This document shows positions 11,031 to 22,756 of a stretch of DNA of 64,000 nt, one piece after another. Under the pieces are notes generated by a model. The model saw only the letters and a list, made by a program, of their open reading frames with translations, ran no database searches and had not been told where the DNA came from. Every line of letters begins with the position of its first letter. Positions within the stretch are counted from its first letter, which is position 1. This stretch comes from Anaeramoeba flamelloides. Taxonomy: Eukaryota > Metamonada > Anaeramoebidae. Both the position numbers and the translations under genes were made by a program. Where the stretch lies: positions 30,646-94,645 of the forward strand of contig JANTQA010000074.1 in the NCBI GenBank assembly GCA_027625915.1, read 5' to 3'.

Positions 11031-12387
11031 AAATAAATCGAGAGATAGACTGGTTCAAAAAAATGATTTGAAAAGTTTGTTGATTTTAGGTTGAAATTTT
11101 ACTTACTTATTCAAATCTTTCAACCCAGTTTATGTTTTAGAAATTGTTTGAAAGTGTCAAAAGGTTGGAATGTTTTGGAAAGTCATAAGAAATTTTGTTT
11201 TGTTTCTTTTTATCTTTGTTTCAATTGTAAATTATTTAAATATTTAAAAAGTGTTATAAAGTGATTTTAAAGAGATTTCCAAACTTTTTATTCAAAGGAA
11301 TGGTGTCTACCAAACTCTAATCTTTTAATAGAAAAATGAAACATTTTAATCCTTCAAGAATATATTTTAAATTCAAGATACAAGGTATTTTTTCAAAAAC
11401 AGATAAAAATGTGACAATCTTTAAACAAGTTGTTTCTCTAAAAGTAACTCATAGTCACAAGTTATAGAAAGTGTTAGTCTTTTCAAAATAACCAAAATCA
11501 CTCATAATAAGAGTTCTCTAAAATTATTCTTTCCTCTATGGATATTTGCCAAGTTTATGTCAAAAATTTTCATCTCATCTTGCTGTATTATTTTTATGAA
11601 GTTTTCTGTTGCGTATTGAACTTTCTGAATTAAAAAACCAAAAAAAAATGAATCTAAACTAACTCTAGATAGGAATATAGAAAATTAAATCTACCACTAA
11701 AGATAAAAGGATTTCTTTGAATATAAATTGTGCCTAAATGAAGCTTTTAAAAAATGAAGTGAAAATGGAATATAGATTTCTAACGCAAAAATTAGCGAAA
11801 AGCGAAATTTTGTGAAAATAAGTATTGAAAAAAGGTTAGTATTATTAAAAGATTTTGTACTATTATTGAATTTTTTGATGTATTTTTGTTAATTTTTTTC
11901 AATAATAAGAATAAATTTTCAATAACATATACAATGAAAAATTTTACAAAGAATTTTTGAAAATCTTCAATAATTATTCAATTAATTCAATATTTTTGGG
12001 AAAAAATTATTCCAAAAATTTTTTGAAATTATTCAATAATTACATCAAAAAATCAAAAATAAATTTTATTTTTTTTAAAAAAATTTAGAGTAAAAAATAA
12101 ATCCAAAATAATTAAAAATCATTTAATATTTTTTATTGTTAAAAATGTTAATCAAAATTAAAAATTTTAATTAAAAGTTGTTGTCTTTATCCAAAAAATA
12201 AATCAATAATGTTTTTGGTGTAAATATAAAGGTACTTTGGGAAAGTGGTTAACTTTGCAAAGGATATTTTTTAATTATAAAAATTGTATATTTTAATTTT
12301 ATAGATTTATTGATGGAAGGGAGTAAAGAAAAATTCTTTTGTTATAGTTAAAAAAAGGGAAGAAGAAAAATATATAAAATAATATCC
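11031..12387. other. Non-coding, with a faint MITE2 remnant
   Basis: Positions about 11100-11205 read like a worn MITE2 copy (ATTCAAATCTTTCAACCC near the left, GTCATAAGAAATTTTG near the right). Nothing else is recognisable. Confidence 0.35.
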
Positions 12388-12980
12388 CTTAAGTGACCGA
12401 GAGTTACGAATCCTGATTTTGAAAATTTTTACAAATTCTTTTTTTACTCTGAGAGTATGAAAAAAAATTGATATTTCTGAGAGTGGGTCACCATTTAGAT
12501 TTTCTCATATTCATAGAACCTTACTAAATATTGGCATACCTTAGATAACTTTCTTCGTGATTTTGGGTAATTATTTGATAAAATAATTGTTATTTTATCT
12601 CAATTTTTCCGAAAATTGTCATAATTTTAGTATTTGGTAAATTCTCAACGATAATAGCTTTAATCAATAAAATCAAAAAAGACTTTATACAAAATTATCT
12701 CTATGAAAAGAGATACTAAAATAGTCCGAAAAATCTAATTTTTTTACTCTCGACGCCGAACTTGACAAAATTCATCTGTTTTGAGTTTTTCTAATTTTGG
12801 AAATCTTTGAGATCTGTAAATTTTCAGGTATGTTTAATAGGAAAAAATGCTTAAAGAAGACTGAAAAATCTATAAGACTCACCACCCAGGTTTCTTATCT
12901 CAACCAATTTTTTTTCAACAGAAAAGTGAAAGATCTAAAAATTTTCAAAATCTGAATTCGTAACTTTTGCCACTGAATGG
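12388..12980. mobile_element. About 590-bp element with inverted ends
   Basis: Arms at about 12401-12435 (GAGTTACGAATCCTGATTTT...) and 12937-12966 are inverted copies of each other with a few mismatches. The interior has further short inverted motifs (ACTCTGAGAG and ACTCTCGAC). There is no ORF and no convincing target duplication, so the superfamily is unknown. Confidence 0.4.
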
Positions 12981-13096
12981 AATATATTGATTAAAAAAAT
13001 AAACCAAAATTAATTCCTTTTTGAAAAATTGATGAAAAAAAAGATCTAACCGTTAAAATTTAAAATGATTTCTTATTTATTTCTTTTTCAATTCTC

Positions 13097-13423
13097 ATGG
13101 AATTTAGTTTGGATCTTTTAAAAGACTATCCATTTAAAATAAGGCCACAAGAAAAATGGCCAACTTGTAATTTCTGTCCAATGAATTCAAAAATCTATTG
13201 TCTTCATAAAAAGCAATTGTATTGTATTAAATGTTACCAACATAAGCACCAAAATAATTATCTCTATGAAGAGAATGATCAAAATATGAAGTCAGATCTC
13301 AAGCCATTTGATAACAAAAAAAAATCAAAGAAAAAGTATTGGGTACTCAATCTTCAAAATAAAAAACACTTCCAAACACAAGTAACAAAAAACTCTGGAA
13401 AGCTATCTGAAAATACTTTTCTA
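13097..13423 (+). CDS. B-box-like zinc-finger exon
   Basis: It begins with an ATG at 13097 (MEFSLDLLKDYPFKIRP). Residues about 24-51 contain CNFCPMNSKIYCLHKK followed by CIKCYQHKH, a C-x2-C-x7-C-x-H ... C-x2-C-x3-H-x-H pattern like a B-box zinc finger. The rest is Lys/Asn-rich. A good donor (CTAG then GTAAAC) lies at 13423/13424 in phase 1, so the frame continuing to 13438 is probably intronic. The natural partner is the ankyrin array that starts about 600 bp downstream on the same strand, but I could not find an acceptor that has both a pyrimidine tract and the right phase. Two CACTA-like MITEs lie in the gap. It could be exon 1 of the ankyrin gene or a separate small gene. Confidence 0.55.
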
Positions 13424-13493
13424 GGTAAACCTTTCTAAATTACTGTATATTTTCATCAAATCAATCTTCCATCAAAACATTATTTTTTATCAA

Positions 13494-13610
13494 CACACCT
13501 TGTAAAAATTACATGTCCTTTTCAAAGTTGTCACCATTTTGAAGACTTTCAGGCTATTTTCAAATCTTCCAGTGTTACAGCTTGGTAAAAGCTAGCGAGA
13601 TTTAGTAGTG
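13494..13610. mobile_element. Worn CACTA-like MITE (MITE2)
   Basis: Left end CACACCTTGTAAAAATTACA and right end ATTTAGTAGTG are degenerate forms of the MITE2 ends, with the characteristic inner motifs (ACTTTCAGGC, CTTGGTAAAAG). It lies 2 bp from the next copy. Confidence 0.5.
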
Positions 13611-13612
13611 AG

Positions 13613-13753
13613 CACTACAAATTTTTGTATGGAATTTAGAAAGCTTTCACAATTTTCCCAGCTTTCAAACCCCTTTAAAGAATTGGAAATTGCCTCAAAC
13701 CTTTGGAAACGGTGATGACTTTGTAAAGGACATGTGGTTTTTTGTAAGTAGTC
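13613..13753. mobile_element. Worn CACTA-like MITE (MITE2)
   Basis: Left end CACTACAAATTTTTGTATGG, inner AAGCTTTCACAATTTTCCC, right end close to TTTTTGTAAGTAGTC. It is immediately adjacent to the preceding copy, so the two form a tandem pair in the presumed intron. Confidence 0.6.
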
Positions 13754-13921
13754 ATTTTTTAATAAATTTATTCTTTTTTTTTATTTCTGGTTTTAAAAAG
13801 TTTTTTCTTGATTCTTTTCAAGTTTTGAAATCGTAGTCAATATTTTCAACAAAAAATGAAAATATTCACAATTTAATCTCATCTCAAACAAACAAACTAA
13901 AACTGAAAAACTGAAAAACCG

Positions 13922-13953
<32 letters not shown>

Positions 13954-14017
13954 AAAATCAAAAAACAATCAGCGAAAAAGAACACTAACTGGGATCACTT
14001 TACTTTGTTTTTGCAAG

Positions 14018-15517
14018 CCTTCGATTAGGTTATTAAAAATCGTATTCCAAAAGGGGATTAATTTCAATCATAGATACACATCTTTTAAGGCTTTATTTTT
14101 CCATTATTTATGTGAAAACACAAAGAACAACCAAACAAAAACCATTGAATTTTTCATAAATGAAAATCAAGGGAAAATTGATATCAAACAAGTTGATTTC
14201 ATCAAGAGGAATGCATTGCATTATTTATGTAAGGGGCACCCAACTGTCAATGCACTTGAATTTCTAATTACAAGGGGATTTTTGATTAACGAGTTAGATG
14301 CTAAGAAACAGAACGCTTTCCATTATTTAAGTTCCGGAAACCCCACAATGAAGACAGTCAAATTTTTCCTTTCAAATGGAATCAATATCGATCAAACTAA
14401 CCAATTTGGACAAACTGCATTCCATTTTTTATGTAAATGTAAAAGTAAAAATCTCAATTTAGATTTGATCAAATTTTATCTGAGTAATGGTGCAAAGTTT
14501 GATGTCTGTGATCAGAACATGGAAACACCATTTTATTTCCTTTGCTTAAACAACCCAAAGTTAAAATATTTTGAATACTTTCTAAAAGGCATCTGCAAAA
14601 ACAATGTGGCTTCTTTTTCCACTCTTATGAATGAAACAAAGTCGCCATTTCATCGATTATGTAAACTTCACCCAAAGAAAAAATTTATTAAATTTTTTCT
14701 GGACCATGGATCAGATTTAAACCACAACCACCACAATGGCAATGAATACTACTCAGACAATTTTTTATTTCCTGAAAGATCGCCCTTTCATTCTATATGC
14801 TCAAGCGATCATCCAACCTACGATTTAATAAATTGGTGTTTCCAAAAAGGTGCAAATTGCATGAGAAAAGACGGCTACGGAATCACCCCATTTCATTACA
14901 TCTGCTGCAAACCGACGTTAACAGTACGCATGATGCAATTATTTTTAAATAATGGTTTTGAGATGAATACAACAGATTTAGCTGGAAGAACTGTTGTGGA
15001 ATATATTTTGAAATATAATCAAAAAATGGATTTGATTAATTTTTGTTTAAAACAAAAAGTATTCAATACCCATTGCATGAATTACAGAGGCCAATCCATT
15101 TTACATCTATTGTGTTACAACCAACACCCCAAGCTCAAAATAATTGAATACTTTTTAAAACAAGAAAAAATTCAGATCAATCAAAAGGATAACCATGGTC
15201 AATCTTGTTTTCATATCTTATGTTCATTAAAGAACCCTTCGTTTGAACTATTCCAATTGTTCTTCTTATATGGTGCAGATCCTAATTTGCTTAATAGGTC
15301 TCAAGAAACCCCTTTTTCAATTTATTGTAAAGAAAATAGACATTTAAAATCTGAAGATATTGAATTGTTTTTAAAAAATGATGCAAATGGGAAAATTAAA
15401 AATGTTTGTTTTCTTTTTCTTATTTTTGTTCTGATGATCGGGATTTTATTTTATTTCCTTTTCCTTTTCCTTTTCTTTTGCTTTTTCCTGGCCTATTTGA
15501 TATTAATCTCAACATAA
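14018..15517 (+). CDS. Ankyrin-repeat protein
   Basis: The frame is open from before 14018 to the stop at 15515-15517. There is no ATG near the start, so an upstream exon (perhaps 13097-13423) is expected; an acceptor-like TTTTTGCAAG ends at 14017. About eleven or twelve ankyrin units of 33-38 residues follow one another, with cores such as FHYLC, ALHYLC, TAFHFLC, SPFHRLC, TPFHYIC and CFHILC followed by 'LIKFFLSNGADIN'-type helices. Such arrays act as protein-binding scaffolds. The last about 35 residues (VCFLFLIFVLMIGILF...) are wholly hydrophobic and T-rich at the DNA level. They may be a terminal membrane segment, or intron/UTR translated past an unseen donor. The next gene on this strand starts 2.9 kb away. 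Confidence 0.75.
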   Translation, partial: PSIRLLKIVFQKGINFNHRYTSFKALFFHYLCENTKNNQTKTIEFFINENQGKIDIKQVDFIKRNALHYLCKGHPTVNALEFLITRGFLINELDAKKQNAFHYLSSGNPTMKTVKFFLSNGINIDQTNQFGQTAFHFLCKCKSKNLNLDLIKFYLSNGAKFDVCDQNMETPFYFLCLNNPKLKYFEYFLKGICKNNVASFSTLMNETKSPFHRLCKLHPKKKFIKFFLDHGSDLNHNHHNGNEYYSDNFLFPERSPFHSICSSDHPTYDLINWCFQKGANCMRKDGYGITPFHYICCKPTLTVRMMQLFLNNGFEMNTTDLAGRTVVEYILKYNQKMDLINFCLKQKVFNTHCMNYRGQSILHLLCYNQHPKLKIIEYFLKQEKIQINQKDNHGQSCFHILCSLKNPSFELFQLFFLYGADPNLLNRSQETPFSIYCKENRHLKSEDIELFLKNDANGKIKNVCFLFLIFVLMIGILFYFLFLFLFFCFFLAYLILIST

Positions 15518-16153
15518 TGTTTATTCTAATTTTAATATTTCATTATTTTATCACAAGACATTGTCCAAGTTAAGTTCTTTGATGTTAAATTTGAAAAATA
15601 TTTGATATTTTTTTTTTTTTTTATTTTTTTGAAAAATGATCAAAAAAAAAACAAATTTCAAATAAAATAAAGAAAAATTTCACTAAAAGTGTTAAAAAAA
15701 AGTGAGGACTAAAAGTTTTAAAAAGTATTACTCGCACTGCTTAAAAATGTGAGTGATATAGTTTGGTTAAGACACTTTTGAAAACTTTTATTCCACACTT
15801 TTTTAAAAATAACCCTTATTCTCTAGAGAAATAAACCATTTTTCTGTCAAAGCCGTTAGGTTTTTTTTAATTGTTGTTTTGATTTGAGTGTTCTAGGTTT
15901 TCTCGAATTTGTATTTAAATAAATAAAATCAATAGATTTGATTTATTAAATTCAAATTCTACGAAAACCTAACGAAAAATCAATAGATTTTCGAAACAAA
16001 AATAACAATTAAAAAAAACCTAGGCACTCTACGTCACTCTACGGCATTGAGCCCAGTTTAAATGGACAGTTACATCAATTCCAAGGGTTTAAATGCTAAG
16101 TAGAAGAAAAAATGAAATTTCCAAATTTTAAATCATATTTTCATCTTTTTGAA

Positions 16154-16198
<45 letters not shown>

Positions 16199-17464
16199 TT
16201 TTTCATTTTTATTTTTTTAAGAAACAACTCTTTTTCAAAAATTGTTTTGTTGTTCGATCTTTAGTCACCAAGTAAAATGGTGTTGTTCTGATGGTGTTGA
16301 AACTGTAAAAAGACGTTCCAAAATTCTAATATTGATTTGAAAGCAGAAAAATGGTGTTCTAAAAATGCATATTGGTTTCTATTGGAAAATTCTTTGGGAT
16401 CTTCAATTGAAGATCCAAAATGAACATTGGTGTTTTTCTCATGAGTGTCCATCAAATTTCAGTTTTTTAATTTATTAAAAAATATTTAGATTTCTTCGAT
16501 CTTGTTAATACGGTTTTCAACTCTTCCCTAATTATTATTATTATACACATTTCTTAGTAGTTATTTCTAATTCAATTAGTAAAAATAATCAAGAATTTCG
16601 ATTTTCTTTGGGAACCTTTGAGACTGAAACAAAGTTGTTATAAAAAATGAAAAAATCAAAATTTGGTTAAAAAACAATATTTTTATAAAAAGGTAGGAAT
16701 AGGTGTATACCAATGGGAGCCATTCTCTCCATCACTAATTATTTGGATTTGAGTGTCATTTTTTAATTGAAAAAAATTATAGACCTTGGCTACACAATTC
16801 CATATGTACACAGCCGCTTAGGTTTTTTTTTTTTTTTTTTTTTTATTGAAAAGAATAGAAGAAAATTTTCTTTAATAAACATAGTTATTCTGTAGTATTT
16901 GTCAAATTAATCTCCGTTATACATATTTATTAGAGACAAAATAACTGATTATTGTTTTCTATCGAGCGTAGCGAGTGAAAACAGCCAAACGATATAAAAG
17001 TGAGTGAAACGAGCGAGATTTCGATGGTATTTTGTTGAGACTTGGTATAACGAGAGGTTATTTGTAGTAAATCAAAATAAGTCCAATAGGGAACGTTTTT
17101 TTCACATTTTAAAACCAAATAATTCAAATAAAAAAAAAAAAAAAACCAAGTACTTCAAACCGAATCATTTAAAAAAAAAAAAAAATAGGAGTTCAGATCA
17201 AATAGAAATGGGAAAAAAATGAAAAAAAGAGGTTATTTTTTTTTCAAAAAACAAAATGAAAAAAATTGAAAGAAATCTCTTCTAAAATCTAAGAATATAA
17301 TTGAAATACTATTTTAAATACTATTATTACTTAAATGACTTTCTAAGTAAACAACATAACAAAGTTTTTCAAGTGGAAAAATGAAAAAAAAATTCTACAA
17401 AAAAAAAACCAAATTTGAAAAATTTAAAAAAATTGACTTTTCTAGATATTAATAATTTATTCTA
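15518..17464. other. Non-coding with hairpins and poly(T) tracts
   Basis: It holds an imperfect hairpin at about 15690-15815 (AAAAGTGAGGACTAAAAG mirrored by CTTTTATTCCACACTTTT), the hairpin listed at 15856-16022, and poly(T) runs near 16166-16196 and 16819-16842. The minus frame 16261-16455 is not convincing as a gene. Confidence 0.45.
15856..16022. repeat. Palindromic repeat, 167 bp
   Basis: Outer arms TTAGGTTTTTTTTAATTGTT and its near-perfect complement enclose a second palindrome (AGGTTTTCTCGAATTTG ... CAAATTCTACGAAAACCT). It is probably a foldback MITE; no target duplication was identified. Confidence 0.5.
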
Positions 17465-17942
17465 AACTCTTTTTCAAATAAAAGGGCACATAAAATTTCA
17501 AGAATTGGTCATAAATAAATCAAATTAACTTTAGTTCCATTTGAAGATATAAGAAACTCTTTAAAGAGGGAAAAAACACTCGACTGAATATTTAAAACAC
17601 ATTAAAAGAAAACATTTTAAAATAAAATCAAAAATTTTAAAAATCGGTGTGCCTTTTTATTTGAAATGAGAAATCTCGTTTTTTAAATTTAAAAAAAAAA
17701 ATAAGTAAAGCCCTTGAATATTTTGCTGTGCATTGTTGATTGACCATTTCTTCTTATTACTATCTGAATCCTTTTCTGATTTTTAAATTTTCAGTTGTTT
17801 CAATAGCCATAAAGAAAAATGACAAAAAATGAAAAAGTAAAAACGTAATAAAAAATCCTTAATTATTATATTCTCATATAAATTAACATAAACGGTGGTA
17901 TTGATGATTTGATGGATGTGCCCTTATGCTTGAAAAAGAGTT
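17465..17942. mobile_element. TA-flanked non-autonomous element, 478 bp (family 5)
   Basis: The left end AACTCTTTTTCAAATAAAAG and the right end ...CTTGAAAAAGAGTT are inverted copies extending about 28 bp with two mismatched spots, and TA dinucleotides flank both sides. The same ends and nearly the same length occur at 62384-63252 once inserted MITEs are subtracted. No ORF. TA target duplication and size suggest a Tc1/mariner-type non-autonomous element. Confidence 0.65.
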
Positions 17943-18423
17943 TAATATAAATCAAAAAAACAACATCAACATTCTTTAGGTAATTGAACTATTCTACGAT
18001 ATTTGTTTTCCAATGAATTATTCCCAAAAAACTTGAGATATTTTTTTTTTTCTTTTAGAGATCTTGTAAAACTTTTAATTATTAAATTTGCATTTTATTT
18101 TGAGTTAATTATTTGATAAACCTTTCAAAATCAATGGTATTTGATTGATAATGATTATTTGAGAAATTATACTGTTAATTTATAAATCAGAAACCTACAA
18201 TTGAATAGATACTAAAATATTGAATAAAATAAAAACTACGAATCCTTAATCTTTAATACCGAAGATCATGATTATTAAATAAAATATATAAATTTAAAAA
18301 AATTATTATGTCATTTTATTTTTTTTCTAAATTATATTTGTAAAAAATTTTTGAATTATACAACTTAACTTCATCCAATTTTACTTTTACGATCTATTTC
18401 ATTTTAACTTTTTTCATTTTTAG

Positions 18424-21400
18424 CTTGATGGGAAAACTATCTTTGATCATATACTAGAAAAAAAACAAAAACTATTCAAGGATCTTGAATATTTAAAAAA
18501 ATTATTTCAAATCAATTTTCATTGTTTAAAACTCGATTTCCAAGCATTTTTACAAAGAAAGGAATTTACTAATTGTCAAATAAAAGGAATAAAATTACAT
18601 AAAATCATATTAGAATGGAGAACAAATAAAAGTTTTGAAGAAAATTTGAAAATTCTTAATAAATATCCAAAAGAAAATATATTAGAATTTATAAATTGGA
18701 TATATTTTGATGCAATACCAAACAAATATTTCTCTAAAAATTCAAAATTCAAAAAAAATAAATATATAAGAAGTAACAACAATATTTCAGAATATCAAAT
18801 AAATTCAAACATAAATTTCCAAAATGAAATGAAAATGAAAAATTCCTCACAAATTGACAATTATTCTAAATTTTATCCAAAAATCCTGAGTGATGATGAC
18901 CTTGAAAATGAGCATTATAAAAATTATCTCCAAGAAAATAATAATGCTAATTACAACCCCATAGTTAATTCTTCAAAACCACTACGAAAAACTGAAATTT
19001 TCACAAATTCCTCAAATTTAAAATCAAATTATGTATTAACAAAAACGGGATCTGAGAATGACAAAATAATACGAAAAATACAATCAAATGAAAATTTTCA
19101 AAGAAAAAGGGGAACTGGAAAAGTGATTAAAATATCTAAAGAAAGAAAGGTGTTAAAATATAAAGATAAAATGAAACAAAATCAAATATATAGCCACAAC
19201 CAAAGACATAGACACAAAAAGAAACATAGAATTAGTTATAGGCATAGAAATAAGCATAGACATGGGCATAGTCATAGCCATAGACATGGGCATAGACATA
19301 TGCAGAGACATGGGCATAGACATAAACATAGGCATAAACATAGACATGGGAATGAACATGGAAATAGACATAGACATAAACATAGACATCAGCATAAACA
19401 TAGAAATAAAGATATATATAAACATAAAGATAAACTCAGAGAAAGAAAGCAAAAAAGAGAAAAAGAAATTGAAAGAAGAAGAAAGAAAAAGATGAAAAAG
19501 CATAAAGATCATTCAAAACATTACCAATTCGAAAATCAACAAAATATATCTCAAATGAAAGAAAAGTTCAAGGAAAAGGAAAATGAAAACAAAAAAAAAA
19601 AGAAAATAAAATATCATAATAATAGTTCAGATAACATTTCAAATGATATTGATCAAAAAAATGAAAAAGAAGAAGTAGAAGATATTGATTCTGAAAATAT
19701 TTTTTCTGATGAATCTTATACTGAAAATGAAAGTGATATTAATCAAGAGATTGAAAATTTCCAACAACAAAGAAATTCATCAAGTACTTTAGTTGACAAG
19801 AAAGGCTTACCCTTTGCAAATTTAAAAGCTAATCAAATTTTAATTGACTTGAGGAATACAGAAGGATCGATTTATTTTTTGGAGCCTCTTGATCCTATAC
19901 AATTAAACCTCCCAACGTATTTTGATGTCATTAAAAATCCAATGGATCTTTCAACAATACAAAAAAAGCTGAATAAAAACCAATACCCAACATTTCGTGA
20001 CTTTGCTTCTGATTGTCGATTAATTTTTGATAATGCTTTAAAATTTAATTCACCACAAACTACTGTTTATAATATTGCTTTAGAAATGAAAAAAAAGTTT
20101 GAAAATCTTTATAAAAAAACCAATCATATTTTTACTGAAGAAAAAAATCAGAAAGAAGTTGAATTGAAACAAAAACAATTAGTATTAGAAAAACAAAATT
20201 TAAAAGACAGGGAAAGAGAAAGGGAAAGGAAAAAATTAAGAAAGTTGAAAAAAGAAAGAGAAAGAGAAAAAGAAAAAAAAAAAGAATATTGTTCCTTTGA
20301 AAATAATCAAACAAACAAAATTATTGAACAAGAAGTAAAAAAAAACAAATTAGTAAACAAAAATAATTCAATTATAATTTCATTAGGGGATAAAAAACCT
20401 TTCACTGTGAATTTAGATTCATCCTCTAACTCAAAATATCAAAATAGAGATAACTCAGGTGATTCTGATCGAAAAATAGAATCAAAATCTGATAAAATAA
20501 AACAATTCAAACCAAAAAACAAACAAATAATAGATAAAACAACAACCACTAACATGATTAATTGGATTGAAATTGATAATGAAATTTTAATTTACGAAAG
20601 TTTAAAAAACAAAACAGAACCAAAATCTAAATTCGAAAAAGAATCTTGGAAAAATAAATTTAATCAAACAGAGCCTCAAAGAAAAATATCAAAAAACCAA
20701 AATCAAAATGAGATTATAATAATTGACAACACATCAGAATCAGAAAAAGAAAAAGAAATTAATCTATCAACAGAAATTAATCTATCAACAGAAACAGAAG
20801 CAGAATCAGAAACAAAATCAGAAAAAGAAAAAGAAAAAGAAAAAGAAATAGATCTATCAACAGAAACAGAAACAGAAACAGAAACAGAAACAGAAACAGA
20901 AACAGAAACAGAAACAGAAACAGAAACAGAAACAGAAACAGAAATAGAAATTAATCTAACAACAGAAACAGAAACAGAAACAAAAACAAAAATGGAGATT
21001 GATGGATTAAAAAAAGAGAACACACAAGAGGAAAATTCAAACAATTTTAAAAAAATATTACAAGAGTATAATATTTCTTTAACCTGTAGGAAGTTCACTT
21101 TAAAATACTCTTTAAAGAAATTATTTTATGATGAAAATTCAAAAGATTTTACAATTATTCTTAATAAAACAAATGAAAAATTAAAAGTACACAAATTTAT
21201 TTTACAATGCCGAAGTGAATTATTTCGGAATATGTTTTTAAATATTAGTGATCCATCAATTAAAGAAATAAAAGATTACTCTAAAAGATCTTTAGATTCA
21301 ATGAAAGTTTTATTAAAATATTTATATATTGAAGAGATTGACCAGAAAAATATATCAACAAAAATAAGAAAGGAACTTAGTGACGCAATAATATTCTATC

Positions 21401-21618
21401 AATTAAACTCAAATAGTTCTTTAAATTATTACTTAGGTACACTTTAAATATTTTGGCATTCATTATTTCGTCTTGAACTTTAAATTATTTTCTAGAATTT
21501 CGAACAAAATGAAAAAGTTTCTTGAAATTCTGTTATTTATAATTTTAATGGAATTTAATTTTTAGAAAAAATTCCATGTATTTACGATCATTATTATCAA
21601 TTAAAATGTTCACCTTAA
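18424..21618 (+). CDS. BTB-bromodomain-BTB protein
   Basis: The main exon is 18424-21436. It is open from a good acceptor (CATTTTTAG ending at 18423) and carries no ATG near its start, so a 5' exon is missing from this model. A donor (TTAG then GTACAC) leads over a 129-bp intron to exon 21566-21618 (EKIPCIYDHYYQLKCSP, stop). Residues 1-105 look like a divergent BTB/POZ fold (LDGKTIFDHILEK, FTNCQIKGIKLHKIILE, FINWIYFDAI). About 255-345 is a striking His/Arg/Lys repeat. About 462-570 is a bromodomain (YFDVIKNPMDLSTIQKKL, then FDNALKFNSP with the acetyl-lysine-binding Asn near 541). About 812-840 is (TE)n. About 885-1005 is a second BTB (DFTIILNKTNEKLKVHKFIL, LLKYLYIEEI). It is likely a nuclear protein that reads acetylated histones and dimerises through BTB. 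Bromodomain and C-terminal BTB are clear; the N-terminal BTB is tentative. Confidence 0.85.
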
Positions 21619-21693
21619 GGGAACTTTTAAACAATAATAAAATCATCAATAAATTTGAGTTTTTTTTTAAAAAAATAGGTTTTAATTGGAGCG

Positions 21694-21915
21694 GCCCTGG
21701 TATTCGAATTTTTTGTATTTTTGATTTAATGGTTGAAAAAGTTCTGATATCAAGATGAGCTTTGTGATAGAAGAACACCACAATATTTAAGAAATCATAT
21801 TATCCTTTAATAAATTTATTAAAAGAGTGAAATTATTTTTGCAAAAAATTAAAATTTATTTTACCCGGGTATTCGATATTTTACCCTGGTATTTGACAAA
21901 TACCCTGGCATTCGA
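21694..21915. repeat. Dispersed short motif CCCTGGTATTCGA (four copies)
   Basis: CCCTGGTATTCGA-like copies occur at about 21694, 21865 (CCCGGGTATTCGA), 21886 (CCCTGGTATTTGA) and 21902 (CCCTGGCATTCGA). They stand out against AT-rich DNA; their nature is unknown. Confidence 0.4.
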
Positions 21916-22042
21916 AAAAATAAATAAAAAAGAAAATGGTGTTTTAGAGAATTATTGTTTTATTTTTCGTTCAGAATTGTATTTGCTGCGTTTTTAATAT
22001 TAACAAAGTGAGAAATTACAATTTTTGTTAATCAAAAATTTA

Positions 22043-22198
22043 CAGCTATTTTTGAATCAATTTTTAAATGAAGATATTATGCCAAACGTAAAGATAAGCC
22101 CAAAAGAAAAAAAAATAAATAATTTTTCAAAAATGTTGACTCACTTGATGATGTTAATGAAAGCGATTTTATGGAGTTTTATCGAATGTTTGTCTCAA
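22043..22198 (+). pseudogene. Small coding remnant
   Basis: Reads LFLNQFLNEDIMPNVKISPK in one frame and VDSLDDVNESDFMEFYRMF in the next after a +1 shift, followed by a stop. The composition is protein-like and the DNA lies just past the BTB gene, so it may be a decayed 3' exon or a lost relative. The family is not recognised. Confidence 0.3.
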
Positions 22199-22756
22199 AA
22201 TAAAATTTTCATTTGGAAACTCAAGATCATTTTTTTACATTTTCTATTATTTTTTTGTTATTATTATTACTTTGTCTTTTTTCTTTTACTTTTTTTTTTT
22301 TTTTTTTTTTTCTTTTTCTTCATTTTTTTTTCTTGTTTCTTTTCATTTTTTTTTTGTTTTCATTTTCCTTTTCTTTTTTTTTTTTTAAATTCTTTAATTC
22401 AAGCTGGAAAAAATTAAATCTTTGAAATTACCAATAAACATTAAGAAAACTGAAACTATGTAATATCTTTTCAGACACATAGATTTATTCTCAAAAAATC
22501 TTATTGTTAAACATTTTTCATTGCAATTTCAATGAAAAAAATTGTAATACTCTTTTCAAAAATTGTGAGTCACTTTTATTTAGTTTTTGGTTATTTTTTT
22601 ACTAATTTTTAATTTATCATAGTTTTATTGATTTAAAATAGAATTATTAATAAGATTTAATGTTTGGTTGGCATTTCAGACTAAAGAATTATTTTTTTTT
22701 GTTTTAATTTAATTTTCAAGTGAGCGACAATTTCTGAAATGTAGTTTAGTATTTAA

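Noticed and set aside
16261-16455. 64-codon minus frame (HEKNTNVHFGSSIEDPKEF)
   Set aside because: Protein-like composition, but isolated, without an ATG in good context, splice signals or recognisable family.
19153-19512. Met/Ser-rich minus frame and the parallel Ile/Asp-rich plus frame at 19262-19495
   Set aside because: Shadows of the His/Arg repeat in the bromodomain gene.
20703-21098. Minus frame of (SV)n
   Set aside because: Antisense of the (TE)n tract of the bromodomain gene.
22025-22425. 130-codon plus frame ending in a Phe-rich tail
   Set aside because: The second half is a translated poly(T) tract; only a short remnant at 22043-22198 looks coding.
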